The notes under the pieces were generated by a model. That model did not search any database. It was not told the DNA's origin and was given only the letters and a program-made list of their open reading frames with translations. Of a DNA stretch of 64,000 nucleotides, positions 23,781-33,569 are shown one piece after another. Positions within the stretch are counted from its first letter, which is position 1; each line of letters starts with the position of its first letter. The translations under genes and the position numbers were made by a program. The stretch is from a virus, in IMG/VR virus record IMGVR_UViG_3300032116_015003, positions 1 to 64,000 of that record; one strand, 5' to 3'.

Positions 23781-26700
23781 ATGCCAATTACTGAAGGTGG
23801 AAAATTTAGCCCAGAAGATAGAATCGTTAGTCCCGGTGTGTTTACCCGCGAAAACGATTTGAGCGGCATTGCTCAAGGAGTAGCAGATATTGGCGCAGCA
23901 ATTGTTGCTCCATTTCCGCAAGGACCGGGCTTTGCCCCAACATTAGTTACCAGTACTGCTGACTTAGAAGCAAAATTTGGTGTAGCTGATGGTGTTTATT
24001 ACGGCCCATATACAGCAAAAGAATATTTGAAAGAAAAGGGATTCGTAACAGTTGTTCGTGTGGGTGCATTAACTGGATATAACCAAAATAACCCATTCGT
24101 CATTTGGGCAGAACCGGGTTCATGGGCACGCAGTGGCAGTGCAGGTGCATTTAATAGTGCTAGTTCATATGTTTTGTATGACAATAATGATTTAGCCGCT
24201 ACATTTGACTATACTGCATCAAGCACAAGCGGATCGTTGACATTTTTAAGTGGAGCATCATTTATTGGTAAATTCCAAGCCTCACAAGGAGATGCAGTAA
24301 GTGGAAGCACCTCCAATTTTAGTAGCGGAAGTAAATTGTACTACAATCAACAGTTTGCATTTGCGTTTTCAACAAATACTACTGCATCATCATTGCGTGT
24401 TACAAGTAGTCTTCAAGGAAGCGGTGCATCTGGAACTGTTAAATTATTACAAGCACTAACCGAAACCGCAGGAGCAAATGGTAGTGTTAGTGGTTCATTT
24501 CCTGTTAGTGGTATTACCGTTGTAAATACTGATAACGGTATTGTTACTGATGGCAGCGCAATTAAATTGATTAGTGGTTCATTTACATCGTCGGTTGTTT
24601 CAGGTGGATGTGGTGTTCAATTAGTTGTTAACGGTATTATAAGTGGTTCATTTGGTCAATTGACCGGACAATTTAGTGCATCAAATGGTAGTTATGGCGA
24701 TCCATGCAGTCCAGTTTCACAAAGCGGTCGCTTACCACAAATTTTAGCAGTGTTATCTGATACACAACACGCAACATTGGATTCAACGCTTAGTGCCGCA
24801 GGATTTAGTGGTAGCGTATTGACTTCTAGCGTTGCTTCATCTGGTACATATAGTGGCAGCGTTGATCAAGCTGCATTAAATTTTCAATTGCAATTAAAGA
24901 GTGATGGTAGTACTGTTGGTTTCTATGATTTCTCATTGGATCCAGCAAGTAACAAATATATTACCAATGTCTTCGGCACAGATCCAACTGCTGGAAATCC
25001 AGCAAAACAAGTTGCAGGAACCAAAATTGAAGCTGCTTACTTATATAAATTCTTCGGTAGTAGCGTACAACGTGTTGCTGCAAATCTGTTAACAGAAGGT
25101 TGGCAAATCCGTGGTGCAGTGTTTCCAAGTGCTAGTTTCACAACCGGCAATCCATTGACATTCACCGATTCATATTCATTGAACTTGAATGCTGGTGATA
25201 GCAGCTTTGGATTGACCCATGCATATACTCCTTGGGTAAAGAGTCAAGGTATTGCTCCATGGAGTGCAGATGGTAGCACCGCAAATGCAACTAAATTTGA
25301 ATTGTTTAAAGTTCATACATTAGCGGACGGTACTTACACCAATCAAAAATACAAGATTGAAATCAGTAATGTCAAATTGGCTGGTACAGTTGCTGGTAGT
25401 GATTGGGGTAGTTTCACATTGGCAGTACGTGACTTTAGCGACACGGAAAAGAAACCTAAATATTTGGAAATCTTCCAAAATTTGAGTTTGGATCCAGATA
25501 GCGCAAACTTCATTGCACGTCGTATTGGTGATCGCTACAATTATATTACCTATGCAGGTAAGATTATTGAATTTGGTACTTATAACAACTTGAGTAAATA
25601 CATTCGTATTGAAATGAGTGAAATTGCTTATCCAGTAAGTGCAGTTCCTTATGGTTTCCAAGCATATACAACACCAATTGGCAGCACAGCAACTGGTTAT
25701 GTTCCAATTGTTAAATACAGCAAAGCAAGTATCTACGGTCAAGCACCGGGCAAATATGCGTCCGGCACAGTCTTTGGTGATAATCCACTAGGTGCTGATG
25801 ATGAATTGACCGCACTGTATCCAACAGCAAGTACTGGTGTAACTGTGGCCGAAGACACATTGCAATATTTTGCTCCAATTCCAGCGATGGGTGCAAATGA
25901 TAGCAATGGTAAGAATATCGACTTCGACTTGGGCGATGTATTGGGTAGCGGTAGTGCTGCTTATATTGCAACAACTGGTAGTTTGTTACCAGCCGCAACA
26001 AGTGGTAGTATTCCATCTGTATATGATGCTGCTAATGAAGCAAATTATGTTAAGATGCGTAAATTCGTACTAGGTTTCCAAGGCGGATTTGATGGTCAAA
26101 GCCCAGCAATTCCAATCAATGTTGGTAGTGATATCACAGCAGGTAATACTCAAGGTTTGAATTGTACTAACATTAATAGTGGCGGTAGTATTGCTTACAA
26201 ACAAGTTGTAGGTGCTCTTGGTAATGCAGATGAATTTGATATTAACTTGATTGCTACACCGGGTATCTTCCATAGCCAACATAGTTATGTTGCCCAATTG
26301 GTAATTGATATGTGCGAAGCTCGCGGAGATTGTTTCTACATCATGGATAACATTATCTTCCCTAAGAGCAATCAAACAGTTGGTATGATTGATGCTGCTG
26401 TAAATGACGTATCAACAATTGATAGCAATTATGTTGGTACATATTATCCTTGGATCAAGATTCTTGATACCAATATGAACAAGATCATCAGTGTTCCACC
26501 AAGTGTTATTATGCCAGCAATTTATGCTGCAAATGATAATTCAAGTGCCGAATGGTTTGCTCCAGCAGGTTTGAATCGTGGTGGTATCGCACAAGCTGTT
26601 CAAGTTCTTGATAGATTAACACATGCTGAACGCGATGTGTTGTATGAAGGTCGTGTTAACCCAATCGCAGCATTTCCGGGTCAAGGAATTTGTGTATGGG

Positions 26701-27056
26701 GCCAAAAGACACTTCAAATCAAACCAAGCGCATTGGATCGTATCAACGTTCGTCGATTGTTGATTGCATTGAAGAAATTTATTGCAAGTTCAAGCAAGTT
26801 CTTGGTATTCGAACAAAATGTTGCCGCAACAAGAAATCGTTTCTTGAGTATTGTCAATCCATATTTGGAAAGCGTACAACAACGTAGTGGTTTGTATGCA
26901 TTCCAAGTAAAAATGGATGCTGAAAACAATACACCAGACTTGATAGATAGAAATGTTCTTTACGGTCAAATCTACTTGCAACCAGCAAAGACTGCTGAAT
27001 TCATTATTCTTGATTTCAACATCTTGCCAACAGGTGCTCAATTTCCCGGCGCATAA
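23781..27056 (+). CDS. gp18: Contractile tail sheath protein, enlarged
   Basis: A 1091-residue sheath subunit; T4 gp18 is 659. The N-terminal part (SPGVFTRENDLSG, then AKFGVADGVYYGPYTAKEYL) and the C-terminal conserved domain (about 985-1088: RINVRRLLIALKKFI, LYAFQVKMD, GQIYLQPAKTAEFIILDF) match the family. The extra length is mainly a Ser/Gly/Thr-rich stretch around residues 115-400, which is less conserved and probably forms surface domains. The ATG has AAAGGAAA about ten bases upstream. A strong terminator follows. In T4 gp18 is next to gp19; here gp19 is 36 kb away. Confidence 0.9.
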   Translation: MPITEGGKFSPEDRIVSPGVFTRENDLSGIAQGVADIGAAIVAPFPQGPGFAPTLVTSTADLEAKFGVADGVYYGPYTAKEYLKEKGFVTVVRVGALTGYNQNNPFVIWAEPGSWARSGSAGAFNSASSYVLYDNNDLAATFDYTASSTSGSLTFLSGASFIGKFQASQGDAVSGSTSNFSSGSKLYYNQQFAFAFSTNTTASSLRVTSSLQGSGASGTVKLLQALTETAGANGSVSGSFPVSGITVVNTDNGIVTDGSAIKLISGSFTSSVVSGGCGVQLVVNGIISGSFGQLTGQFSASNGSYGDPCSPVSQSGRLPQILAVLSDTQHATLDSTLSAAGFSGSVLTSSVASSGTYSGSVDQAALNFQLQLKSDGSTVGFYDFSLDPASNKYITNVFGTDPTAGNPAKQVAGTKIEAAYLYKFFGSSVQRVAANLLTEGWQIRGAVFPSASFTTGNPLTFTDSYSLNLNAGDSSFGLTHAYTPWVKSQGIAPWSADGSTANATKFELFKVHTLADGTYTNQKYKIEISNVKLAGTVAGSDWGSFTLAVRDFSDTEKKPKYLEIFQNLSLDPDSANFIARRIGDRYNYITYAGKIIEFGTYNNLSKYIRIEMSEIAYPVSAVPYGFQAYTTPIGSTATGYVPIVKYSKASIYGQAPGKYASGTVFGDNPLGADDELTALYPTASTGVTVAEDTLQYFAPIPAMGANDSNGKNIDFDLGDVLGSGSAAYIATTGSLLPAATSGSIPSVYDAANEANYVKMRKFVLGFQGGFDGQSPAIPINVGSDITAGNTQGLNCTNINSGGSIAYKQVVGALGNADEFDINLIATPGIFHSQHSYVAQLVIDMCEARGDCFYIMDNIIFPKSNQTVGMIDAAVNDVSTIDSNYVGTYYPWIKILDTNMNKIISVPPSVIMPAIYAANDNSSAEWFAPAGLNRGGIAQAVQVLDRLTHAERDVLYEGRVNPIAAFPGQGICVWGQKTLQIKPSALDRINVRRLLIALKKFIASSSKFLVFEQNVAATRNRFLSIVNPYLESVQQRSGLYAFQVKMDAENNTPDLIDRNVLYGQIYLQPAKTAEFIILDFNILPTGAQFPGA

Positions 27057-27074
27057 TTAGTTCCTAAAAATCAG

Positions 27075-27105
27075 ACCCTGCTAGAGAAATCTAGCAGGGT
27101 TTTTT
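27075..27105 (+). terminator. Rho-independent terminator after gp18
   Basis: ACCCTGCTAG (27075-27084), AGAAAT, CTAGCAGGGT (27091-27100) and a T run. Confidence 0.92.
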
Positions 27106-27117
27106 ATTGGAACACTA

Positions 27118-27127
27118 TATATTTATA
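27118..27127 (+). promoter_or_regulatory. TATATTTATA motif
   Basis: Ends three bases before ATG 27131. The spacing is too short for an ordinary promoter with a leader, so it may act on translation or give a leaderless message. Confidence 0.4.
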
Positions 27128-27130
27128 TAT

Positions 27131-27895
27131 ATGATTTATTTGTCCGACCTACTAAATGAAACAAAACTACCATCAAGTGAGATTGATATGGACGTTTATG
27201 CGCGTAAGTATTTAAAAACAATAGATTATTTAAAAACTAAGAAAAAAACATTGTTACTCACAACTAGTAATAGATGGATACAACACAAAGATGATGTACC
27301 AAAAAGTACTCAATTGGCAATAAAAATAAAAGAAACTCTTGGAAGTGATAAAATAATTCATCTTGATATTCCAAAATTAAATATTTTACCATGTGAAGGT
27401 AATGTTAGTAGCAACAAGCAATTTGGTGGATATCATTGTGGTACAAAAGACTCGGCATTAAAAGATAAAGAAAAAAATCCTACGGGAAATCATCGTTGTT
27501 GGTGTAGTTATAACAACAAAAATGATGAATTATGGAAAGTTAGTAAAGAACTTTTTGAATGTGATGCTGTTGTATTTTTTACAAGCATTAGATGGGGACA
27601 AGCCAATAGCTTTTACCAAAAATTAATTGAAAGATTAAATTGGCTTGAAAGCCGACATGCTACATTGGGAGAAAGCAATATTGTTAAAAATATTGACGCT
27701 GGATTTATTGCAGTTGGTCAAAATTGGAACGGTCCAAGTGTTGTGAAAACTCAAAAACAAGTTTTTGAGTTTTTTGGATTCAATACTCCAAATGATTTGT
27801 TTTGGAACTGGCAATATACAAATGACCCGTGGGATGAATCAAAGCGTTCATATAATACTGCACCGAGTGTGTTTAACGAAACATTTAAAATATAA
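27131..27895 (+). CDS. Flavodoxin-fold NAD(P)H:FMN reductase-like protein with capsid-leader-like N terminus
   Basis: A 254-residue protein. After the leader MIYLSDLLNE, residues from about 38 on form a flavodoxin-like fold: the strand KTLLLTTSNRW where the FMN phosphate loop should be, DAVVFFTSIRWGQANSFYQKLIERLNWLES with the family's typical loop and helix, and VGQNWNGPSVVKTQ. It probably binds FMN and NAD(P)H. The start at 27131 gives the same leader as the genes at 41426, 41779 and 62374, suggesting the enzyme is packed in the head (inference). It stands alone between sheath and terminase genes. Confidence 0.65.
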   Translation: MIYLSDLLNETKLPSSEIDMDVYARKYLKTIDYLKTKKKTLLLTTSNRWIQHKDDVPKSTQLAIKIKETLGSDKIIHLDIPKLNILPCEGNVSSNKQFGGYHCGTKDSALKDKEKNPTGNHRCWCSYNNKNDELWKVSKELFECDAVVFFTSIRWGQANSFYQKLIERLNWLESRHATLGESNIVKNIDAGFIAVGQNWNGPSVVKTQKQVFEFFGFNTPNDLFWNWQYTNDPWDESKRSYNTAPSVFNETFKI

Positions 27896-27945
27896 AAAAC
27901 TTATATAGATATTATGTTATATGTAATAAAGGCTGTTATAAATTT

Positions 27946-28635
27946 ATGAAAAAAGCATCAGGAAAAAGTAATTTAAGCATTGTACGCGATTATCTTGACG
28001 GAACTAGACCATTCATTCAAGTAGGATATGATGAAAATGTGGCATTGCAAAGTCGAAAAGAAGGAGAAGAATGGGAAGATAGTAATGGTGTTAAATGGGT
28101 AAAGAAGAATGGATATAAGAAACGTGTAAGCAAAAAAGCACAGTATGTTTTTGAACAACGCTGCACGGTTTGTAACGCAGATATGAAATGGGGAAATTAT
28201 CTTGATCAGAAAATATATCCGAAGACTCAACGATGCTATGAATGCAATATTGAATTTGAAGCAATCTTAAAAAGTCGTGGAATTTACAATGACTATGAAA
28301 AATTTAAAGTAATTAACAATGAATTATCAATGATGAAAGATTTCAAATCAAAGATTGTTGATAGCATAAATTACCTTGAAAATTATACACCACAAACAAA
28401 AGATCCTCAATTTTTCAATGAAGATGGTAGCAATGAAATTTGGGTAGATGACACAGATAGACGCGAACTTGTATTGAAAGATTTGAAAGAAGATCTTGAT
28501 AAAGTCAATAGTGGAATCGCATTAGCAGAAAGCGAATTAGTTAAATTAAATTATAACGTTGCGCTTGATCCAAATATTAATAAATTAACATTGAAAAAGA
28601 TACAGGAAAAAGAGGAGAAATTGCAAAATGGCTGA
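27946..28635 (+). CDS. Zinc-finger protein in the small-terminase position
   Basis: A 229-residue protein. CTVC..CYEC (around residues 69-92) forms a four-cysteine zinc site, and the C-terminal 100 residues are strongly helical with coiled-coil spacing. It overlaps the large terminase gene by 8 bases. By position it could be the small terminase gp16 or a terminase accessory factor, but no sequence signature confirms this. Confidence 0.55.
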   Translation: MKKASGKSNLSIVRDYLDGTRPFIQVGYDENVALQSRKEGEEWEDSNGVKWVKKNGYKKRVSKKAQYVFEQRCTVCNADMKWGNYLDQKIYPKTQRCYECNIEFEAILKSRGIYNDYEKFKVINNELSMMKDFKSKIVDSINYLENYTPQTKDPQFFNEDGSNEIWVDDTDRRELVLKDLKEDLDKVNSGIALAESELVKLNYNVALDPNINKLTLKKIQEKEEKLQNG

Positions 28636-30223
28636 AAAATCATTAAAAGAAATAATCAAAGAAGAGTATAAAAAATGTTTGGTTGATCCGATATATTTCA
28701 TGAAGAAATATGTAAAGATTCAACATCCAATTCGTGGCACAATTAATTTTGATTTGTATCCTTTTCAAGAAGAAACATTAAGTGGATTGGTAGAAAATGA
28801 TTTTAATATCATTTTAAAAAGTCGTCAAATGGGTATTAGCACATTGGTTGCCGCATATAGTTTGTGGCTGATGGTATTTCATACAGATAAAAATATTCGC
28901 TGTATTAGTATTACACAAGAAACAAGTAAAGAAATTGTTACCCGTGTTCGATTTGCCAATGATAATTTACCCGTTTGGTTAAAAGTGCCCGTTGTTGAAA
29001 ACAATCGTCTTTCTCTAGTATTAAAAAATGGTAGTACAATCAAGGCAGAAAGTAGTGCAGGTACAGCAGGACGTTCGGCGGCATTGTCATTACTAATTAT
29101 TGACGAAGCTGCATTTATTGATAATATCGAAGAAATTTGGTTGTCTGCTCAATACACATTGAGTACAGGTGGTCGTGCAATTGTTTTGAGTACACCAAAC
29201 GGAGTTGGTAATTTCTTTCATAATACATGGGTTGACGCTGAAGCAAAGAAAAACAATTTTCATACAATTAAGTTGCCGTGGCATTTACATCCGGAGCGTG
29301 ATCAAAAATGGCGCGACCAACAAACAGCTTTGAGTGGTGTAAAAGGATCTGCACAAGAATGTGATTGTGATTTTAGTACTACCGGTAACACTGTAATTGA
29401 TATTCCTACATTAGATTTTTACAAAAATGAAAAGGTTAAAGATCCGATAGAAATGCGGGGTATTGATAAAAGTTATTGGATTTGGGAATATCCAGATTAT
29501 AGTCGTAGTTATATTGTTTGTGCCGACGTTGCGCGTGGAGATGGTGCAGATTATAGCGCATTTCATGTAATTGATATTGAAAGTTTCACGCAAGTTGCCG
29601 AATATCAAGGTCAAATTAATACTAAAGATTACGGTAATATGTTGGTTAGCGTTGCGACCGAATATAACAATGCATTATTAGTTGTTGAAAATGCAAATAT
29701 CGGATGGGCAGTATTACAGCAAATTATTGACCGTGGCTATCCTAATACATTTTATAGCAGTGCCGATCTTCAATATGTAGATATTGAACGTCAGATATCA
29801 AACAAGTTTAATGCTATGGAAAAGAAGATGGTGCCGGGATTTACGACAACAATGAAGACTCGTCCGTTGATTGTATCTCGTTTGGAAATGTATTTTAGAG
29901 AACGTAGCATTGAAGTTCGTTCAGCAAGATTGGTAAATGAATTGAGAACATTTATTTGGAATGGTAACAAACCAGAAGCGTTGCCAAAATATCACGACGA
30001 TCTGGTTATGTCATTTAGTATTGGTATGTGGGTGCGTGATACTGCATTAAAATTACGTCAACAGGGTGTTGATATTACTAAGAGTTTGATAAACAACATC
30101 AACAAGCTTGGAAATGCAGATCCAATTTATAAAACTGGTAATTTAACTGCTCAACAAGCATGGGAAATGAATATCGGAAAAACTGGTAATGATAAAAAAG
30201 AGTCTTTAAATTGGTTATTATAA
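28628..30223 (+). CDS. gp17: Large terminase (DNA-packaging motor ATPase/nuclease)
   Basis: A 531-residue protein (T4 gp17 is 610). The ATPase has Walker A SRQMGIST (65-72), Walker B LLIIDE (155-160) and coupling motif STPNG (188-192). The nuclease domain has Asp300 in CADVARGDGADYS and HDDLVMS near residue 460. It pumps DNA into the prohead through the portal encoded next door and cuts concatemers. GAGGAG lies about ten bases before the ATG. Confidence 0.92.
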   Translation: MAEKSLKEIIKEEYKKCLVDPIYFMKKYVKIQHPIRGTINFDLYPFQEETLSGLVENDFNIILKSRQMGISTLVAAYSLWLMVFHTDKNIRCISITQETSKEIVTRVRFANDNLPVWLKVPVVENNRLSLVLKNGSTIKAESSAGTAGRSAALSLLIIDEAAFIDNIEEIWLSAQYTLSTGGRAIVLSTPNGVGNFFHNTWVDAEAKKNNFHTIKLPWHLHPERDQKWRDQQTALSGVKGSAQECDCDFSTTGNTVIDIPTLDFYKNEKVKDPIEMRGIDKSYWIWEYPDYSRSYIVCADVARGDGADYSAFHVIDIESFTQVAEYQGQINTKDYGNMLVSVATEYNNALLVVENANIGWAVLQQIIDRGYPNTFYSSADLQYVDIERQISNKFNAMEKKMVPGFTTTMKTRPLIVSRLEMYFRERSIEVRSARLVNELRTFIWNGNKPEALPKYHDDLVMSFSIGMWVRDTALKLRQQGVDITKSLINNINKLGNADPIYKTGNLTAQQAWEMNIGKTGNDKKESLNWLL

Positions 30224-30238
30224 GATATATATACAAAT

Positions 30239-32110
30239 ATGCCTACAGATGAATTCAAAGAGTTGAAACAACGTTCGTTGTTTTCAAAATTAAGAAGATT
30301 ATTTAGCACCGACGTAATTGTTCGTAATATTGGTGGTAAAAAACTGAAAGTAGTAGACACCGACGAATTAGCATACGCGACAGATCGTAATACCTTACGT
30401 GATCGTTTCAATCGTATTCGCACAAGTGCTTATAATCAATATAGCCGTGATTTCACATTGAGTTATCAAGCGGCTCGTATTGAATTGTTTCGTGATTACG
30501 ACACAATGGATATGGACCCTATTATCAGTAGTGCATTAGATATTTATGCAGATGAGTGTTTAACGCAAAACGAATTGGGCGATATGCTAACAATTCGTAG
30601 CACCAATGATAACGTCAAACAAATTCTTCATAATTTGTTTTATGACATTTTAAATATTGAATTTAATTTGTGGAGTTGGACTCGTAATTTGGTCAAATAT
30701 GGTGATTTTTACTTGAAAATGTATGTAAGTCCAGAATTTGGCGTTTACATGGTTGAACCAATTAGTAGCTACAACGTTACCCGTGTAGAAAATAGCGATT
30801 TAAATAATAAAAATTATATTAAATTTCAAGTAAATTTACCAGAAGGTGGAAAAATTGAAGAATTAGAAAATTATCAGGTTGCACATTTTCGTTTGTTGAG
30901 CGATAGCAATTTCTTACCTTACGGAAAAGGTATTATTGAAGGTGCGCGTCGTGTTTGGAAACAAGTTAGTTTGATGGAAGATGCAATGTTGATTCATCGT
31001 ATTATGCGAGCACCTGAAAAGCGTATTTACAAGGTTGACATTGGTAATATTCCACCAAACGAAGTTGATCAATATATGGAAAAATTGATCAATAAAACAA
31101 AAAAAGTTCCTTATATTGATGAAAAAACAGGTGACTACAATCTTCGTTTCAATTTGTGGAACATGGTTGAAGATATTTATTTGCCTGTTCGTGGCAGTGA
31201 TAGTGGAACCAGCATTGAGCCATTGAGTGGCATGGAATTTACAGGTATTGATGATATTGAATATCTTCGCAACAAAATGATGGCTGCATTAAAGATTCCA
31301 AAGGCATTTTTGGGATATGAAGAAGATTTGAGCGGCAAAGCTACATTAGCAGCAGAAGACGTTCGTTTTGCACGTACCGTTCAACGTGTTCAAAAATTTA
31401 TTGTTAGTGAATTAACAAAAATTGCAATTGTTCATTTGTATTCACAAGGTTATCGCGATGCAGAATTGGTTGATTTTAGTTTGGAATTAACAAATCCATC
31501 GACTATTTTTGAAAAAGAAAAGGTTAGTGTCTGGCAAGAAAAAACCAGTTTGGCAAAAGAAATGATTGATGCCAAAATTTATAGTCGTAAATGGATTCAT
31601 ACTACTGTCTTCAATACCAGTGAAGATGATATTGACACTATTAACAATGATATTGTTGAAGATGCAAAACAAGCATATCGTTTGAAGAAGATTGAAGAAG
31701 AAGGTATTGATCCAGCAAAACCATATAATAAAATTAATGCTGGTGAAGAAGGAGACGCTGGCGCAACCCCTGAACTCGGCGCAGCAGAACCAGAAGCAGC
31801 ACCAGCAGAAACACCAGCACCACCAACAGGTGCAGGAGAAGCTCCATTAAAAGAACGAGATCAAACAGGTCGTAAAAAAGCATCAAATTATCCATTTGGA
31901 GAAGATCCATTGGGTAGTAAAGAAAACACTCGCCGTTCAAATAAAACAACAACAAAACATCCTATTTCACATGCATACAAAAATAATAGTCCTTTGAGTT
32001 TTGAAGGATTGGATATGCATCTTCGTGGAGATGGTACAAAATCAATTTTAAATGAAAATATAGATTCAAAAAAGAAATCATTTTTGGATGAATCTAATAT
32101 AATTGACTAA
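30239..32110 (+). CDS. gp20: Portal vertex protein
   Basis: A 623-residue portal (T4 gp20 is 524). The typical T4-group segments are present: YQAARIELFRDYDTMD and DPIISSALDIYADE early, ISSYNVTRVEN, and EYLRNKMMAALKIPKAFLGYE in the second half. The last about 120 residues are Ala/Pro/Glu-rich, then basic and Ser/Asn-rich; this extension is not typical and may be flexible. It starts 15 bases after the terminase gene. Confidence 0.9.
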   Translation: MPTDEFKELKQRSLFSKLRRLFSTDVIVRNIGGKKLKVVDTDELAYATDRNTLRDRFNRIRTSAYNQYSRDFTLSYQAARIELFRDYDTMDMDPIISSALDIYADECLTQNELGDMLTIRSTNDNVKQILHNLFYDILNIEFNLWSWTRNLVKYGDFYLKMYVSPEFGVYMVEPISSYNVTRVENSDLNNKNYIKFQVNLPEGGKIEELENYQVAHFRLLSDSNFLPYGKGIIEGARRVWKQVSLMEDAMLIHRIMRAPEKRIYKVDIGNIPPNEVDQYMEKLINKTKKVPYIDEKTGDYNLRFNLWNMVEDIYLPVRGSDSGTSIEPLSGMEFTGIDDIEYLRNKMMAALKIPKAFLGYEEDLSGKATLAAEDVRFARTVQRVQKFIVSELTKIAIVHLYSQGYRDAELVDFSLELTNPSTIFEKEKVSVWQEKTSLAKEMIDAKIYSRKWIHTTVFNTSEDDIDTINNDIVEDAKQAYRLKKIEEEGIDPAKPYNKINAGEEGDAGATPELGAAEPEAAPAETPAPPTGAGEAPLKERDQTGRKKASNYPFGEDPLGSKENTRRSNKTTTKHPISHAYKNNSPLSFEGLDMHLRGDGTKSILNENIDSKKKSFLDESNIID

Positions 32111-32155
32111 AGTTAGATAAATATCGTATTTAAATCAATTTTACACATTTTTCTC

Positions 32156-32165
32156 TATATTTATA
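32156..32165 (+). promoter_or_regulatory. TATATTTATA late motif
   Basis: Located 22 bases before ATG 32188 in the gap after the portal gene, where a promoter for the prohead-core genes would be expected. Confidence 0.45.
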
Positions 32166-32187
32166 AAATAACGGAATAGACATTATT

Positions 32188-33054
32188 ATGTATAAAGCAA
32201 AACATTCTAAGTTTAGAAACACTGGGTTGCTATTTGAGTTACTTACTCGACAAGTAACTGCGGATATTTTAGCTGGAAAAGACGAATCACCGGCTAAAAA
32301 TTTACTGTTTAAATATTTTTCGCCAAATACAGAACTTGGACGCGAATGGCAATTGTATAATTTCTTAGTAAATGAACGTGCCAAAGACGAAACTCTAGCA
32401 GAAAAATATATCTCAATCACTTTAAAGCAAAGAGAAAAACTTGATAACAAAAAACTCACTGAACAAAAATATAATTTAATCAAAGAAATTAATGATGTCT
32501 ATTCCGCAGAAACATTATTAAAATCAAGTTTAAAAAATTATAAACTTTTTGCTTCAGTTTATAAATTATTTGAAGATCACATTAATAATAAAATTAAGTT
32601 TGATATTCAAGAAGTAATTCAAGCTAGAAATTTTATTAGTGAAAATCTATGCGGTATCAAAAAGAAATCTCCAGAAGCAGAAGAAGAAGTAATTAAAATC
32701 TACAAGCAACAAAGCGAAGATATTCGTATGTTGTCTTACAAAATCATGGTCGATAGCTTGAATGAAAAATATCAAGGACTTGATCAAAATCAAAAACGAT
32801 TACTTAGAGAATTTATTAACAATATTACTAATACAAATTCATTGAATGTATTGATTAATGAAGAAGTAGAAACTGTAAAGAAAGAATTGACTGAATTGAG
32901 TTCACAAGTTGATTCAGATGTTATCAGAATTAAAATTACAGAAACTGTAAAACAATTGGATAAAGTAAAACCATCAAAGAGTGTCAAAGACAATCAAGTT
33001 ATGGTTTTGTTGCTTTCATATGAACTCATCAAAGAAATAAAATCACAAATTTAA
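32188..33054 (+). CDS. Conserved head-region protein, function unknown
   Basis: A 288-residue, almost wholly helical, Lys-rich protein beginning MYKAKHSKFRNTGLLFELLTRQ. It lies between portal and protease genes, where T4 has the core genes 67 and 68. Its size and composition would suit a prohead core or assembly factor (inference from position). Confidence 0.5.
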   Translation: MYKAKHSKFRNTGLLFELLTRQVTADILAGKDESPAKNLLFKYFSPNTELGREWQLYNFLVNERAKDETLAEKYISITLKQREKLDNKKLTEQKYNLIKEINDVYSAETLLKSSLKNYKLFASVYKLFEDHINNKIKFDIQEVIQARNFISENLCGIKKKSPEAEEEVIKIYKQQSEDIRMLSYKIMVDSLNEKYQGLDQNQKRLLREFINNITNTNSLNVLINEEVETVKKELTELSSQVDSDVIRIKITETVKQLDKVKPSKSVKDNQVMVLLLSYELIKEIKSQI

Positions 33055-33060
33055 TAATAT

Positions 33061-33558
33061 ATGAATAAAGACAACGTAATGAAAAAAGGCAAAATTATTG
33101 TTGGAGGCACTTTGCGTGAAAAATTAAAAGCAAAGTTAAAAGAAATCATTCGTAAAAAAATGACAGAAATTTCAACAAGCGGTGCTGCTGGTGGTAGTGC
33201 TGCGGATGGTAGTGCCGGTCCAGTAAAAACGCCATATGCATTTGGTAAAGTAAAAGATCCTACAACTGGTTTGGATGGATACAAGCAAGTTGGAAAACCC
33301 GAAACAGGTACAATTACTGAAAAAGAAGGTAAGAAAAAAGAACCCGAAACTAAAGAATCTCCTAAGAAGAGTGAACCAAAGCCATATGAGCCAATTGTAA
33401 AGCCAAAAACTCCTGAAGAAAAAGCTGCCGATGAACTTTCTGCTTCAAACGAAAGACGTAAAAAAGAAGTAGAATTGGTTGCGAAAATTGTATCAGGATG
33501 GGCCGATACTCGCAAAAAAGCTTCAAAAGCTTCAAAAGCTTCAAAAAAATCTGATTAA
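33061..33558 (+). CDS. Lys/Pro-rich probable prohead core protein
   Basis: A 165-residue protein with an N-terminal basic helix (LREKLKAKLKEIIRKKMTE), a Gly/Ala/Ser segment, then a Lys/Glu/Pro-rich middle, ending in a repeat KASKASKASKKSD. At the DNA level the end is a 9-base tandem repeat (GCTTCAAAA, three times, 33519-33547). Low complexity, charge and position suit a core protein trimmed by gp21, as with T4 gp67/gp68 (inference). Confidence 0.5.
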   Translation: MNKDNVMKKGKIIVGGTLREKLKAKLKEIIRKKMTEISTSGAAGGSAADGSAGPVKTPYAFGKVKDPTTGLDGYKQVGKPETGTITEKEGKKKEPETKESPKKSEPKPYEPIVKPKTPEEKAADELSASNERRKKEVELVAKIVSGWADTRKKASKASKASKKSD

Positions 33559-33569
33559 TAAAGATTATT

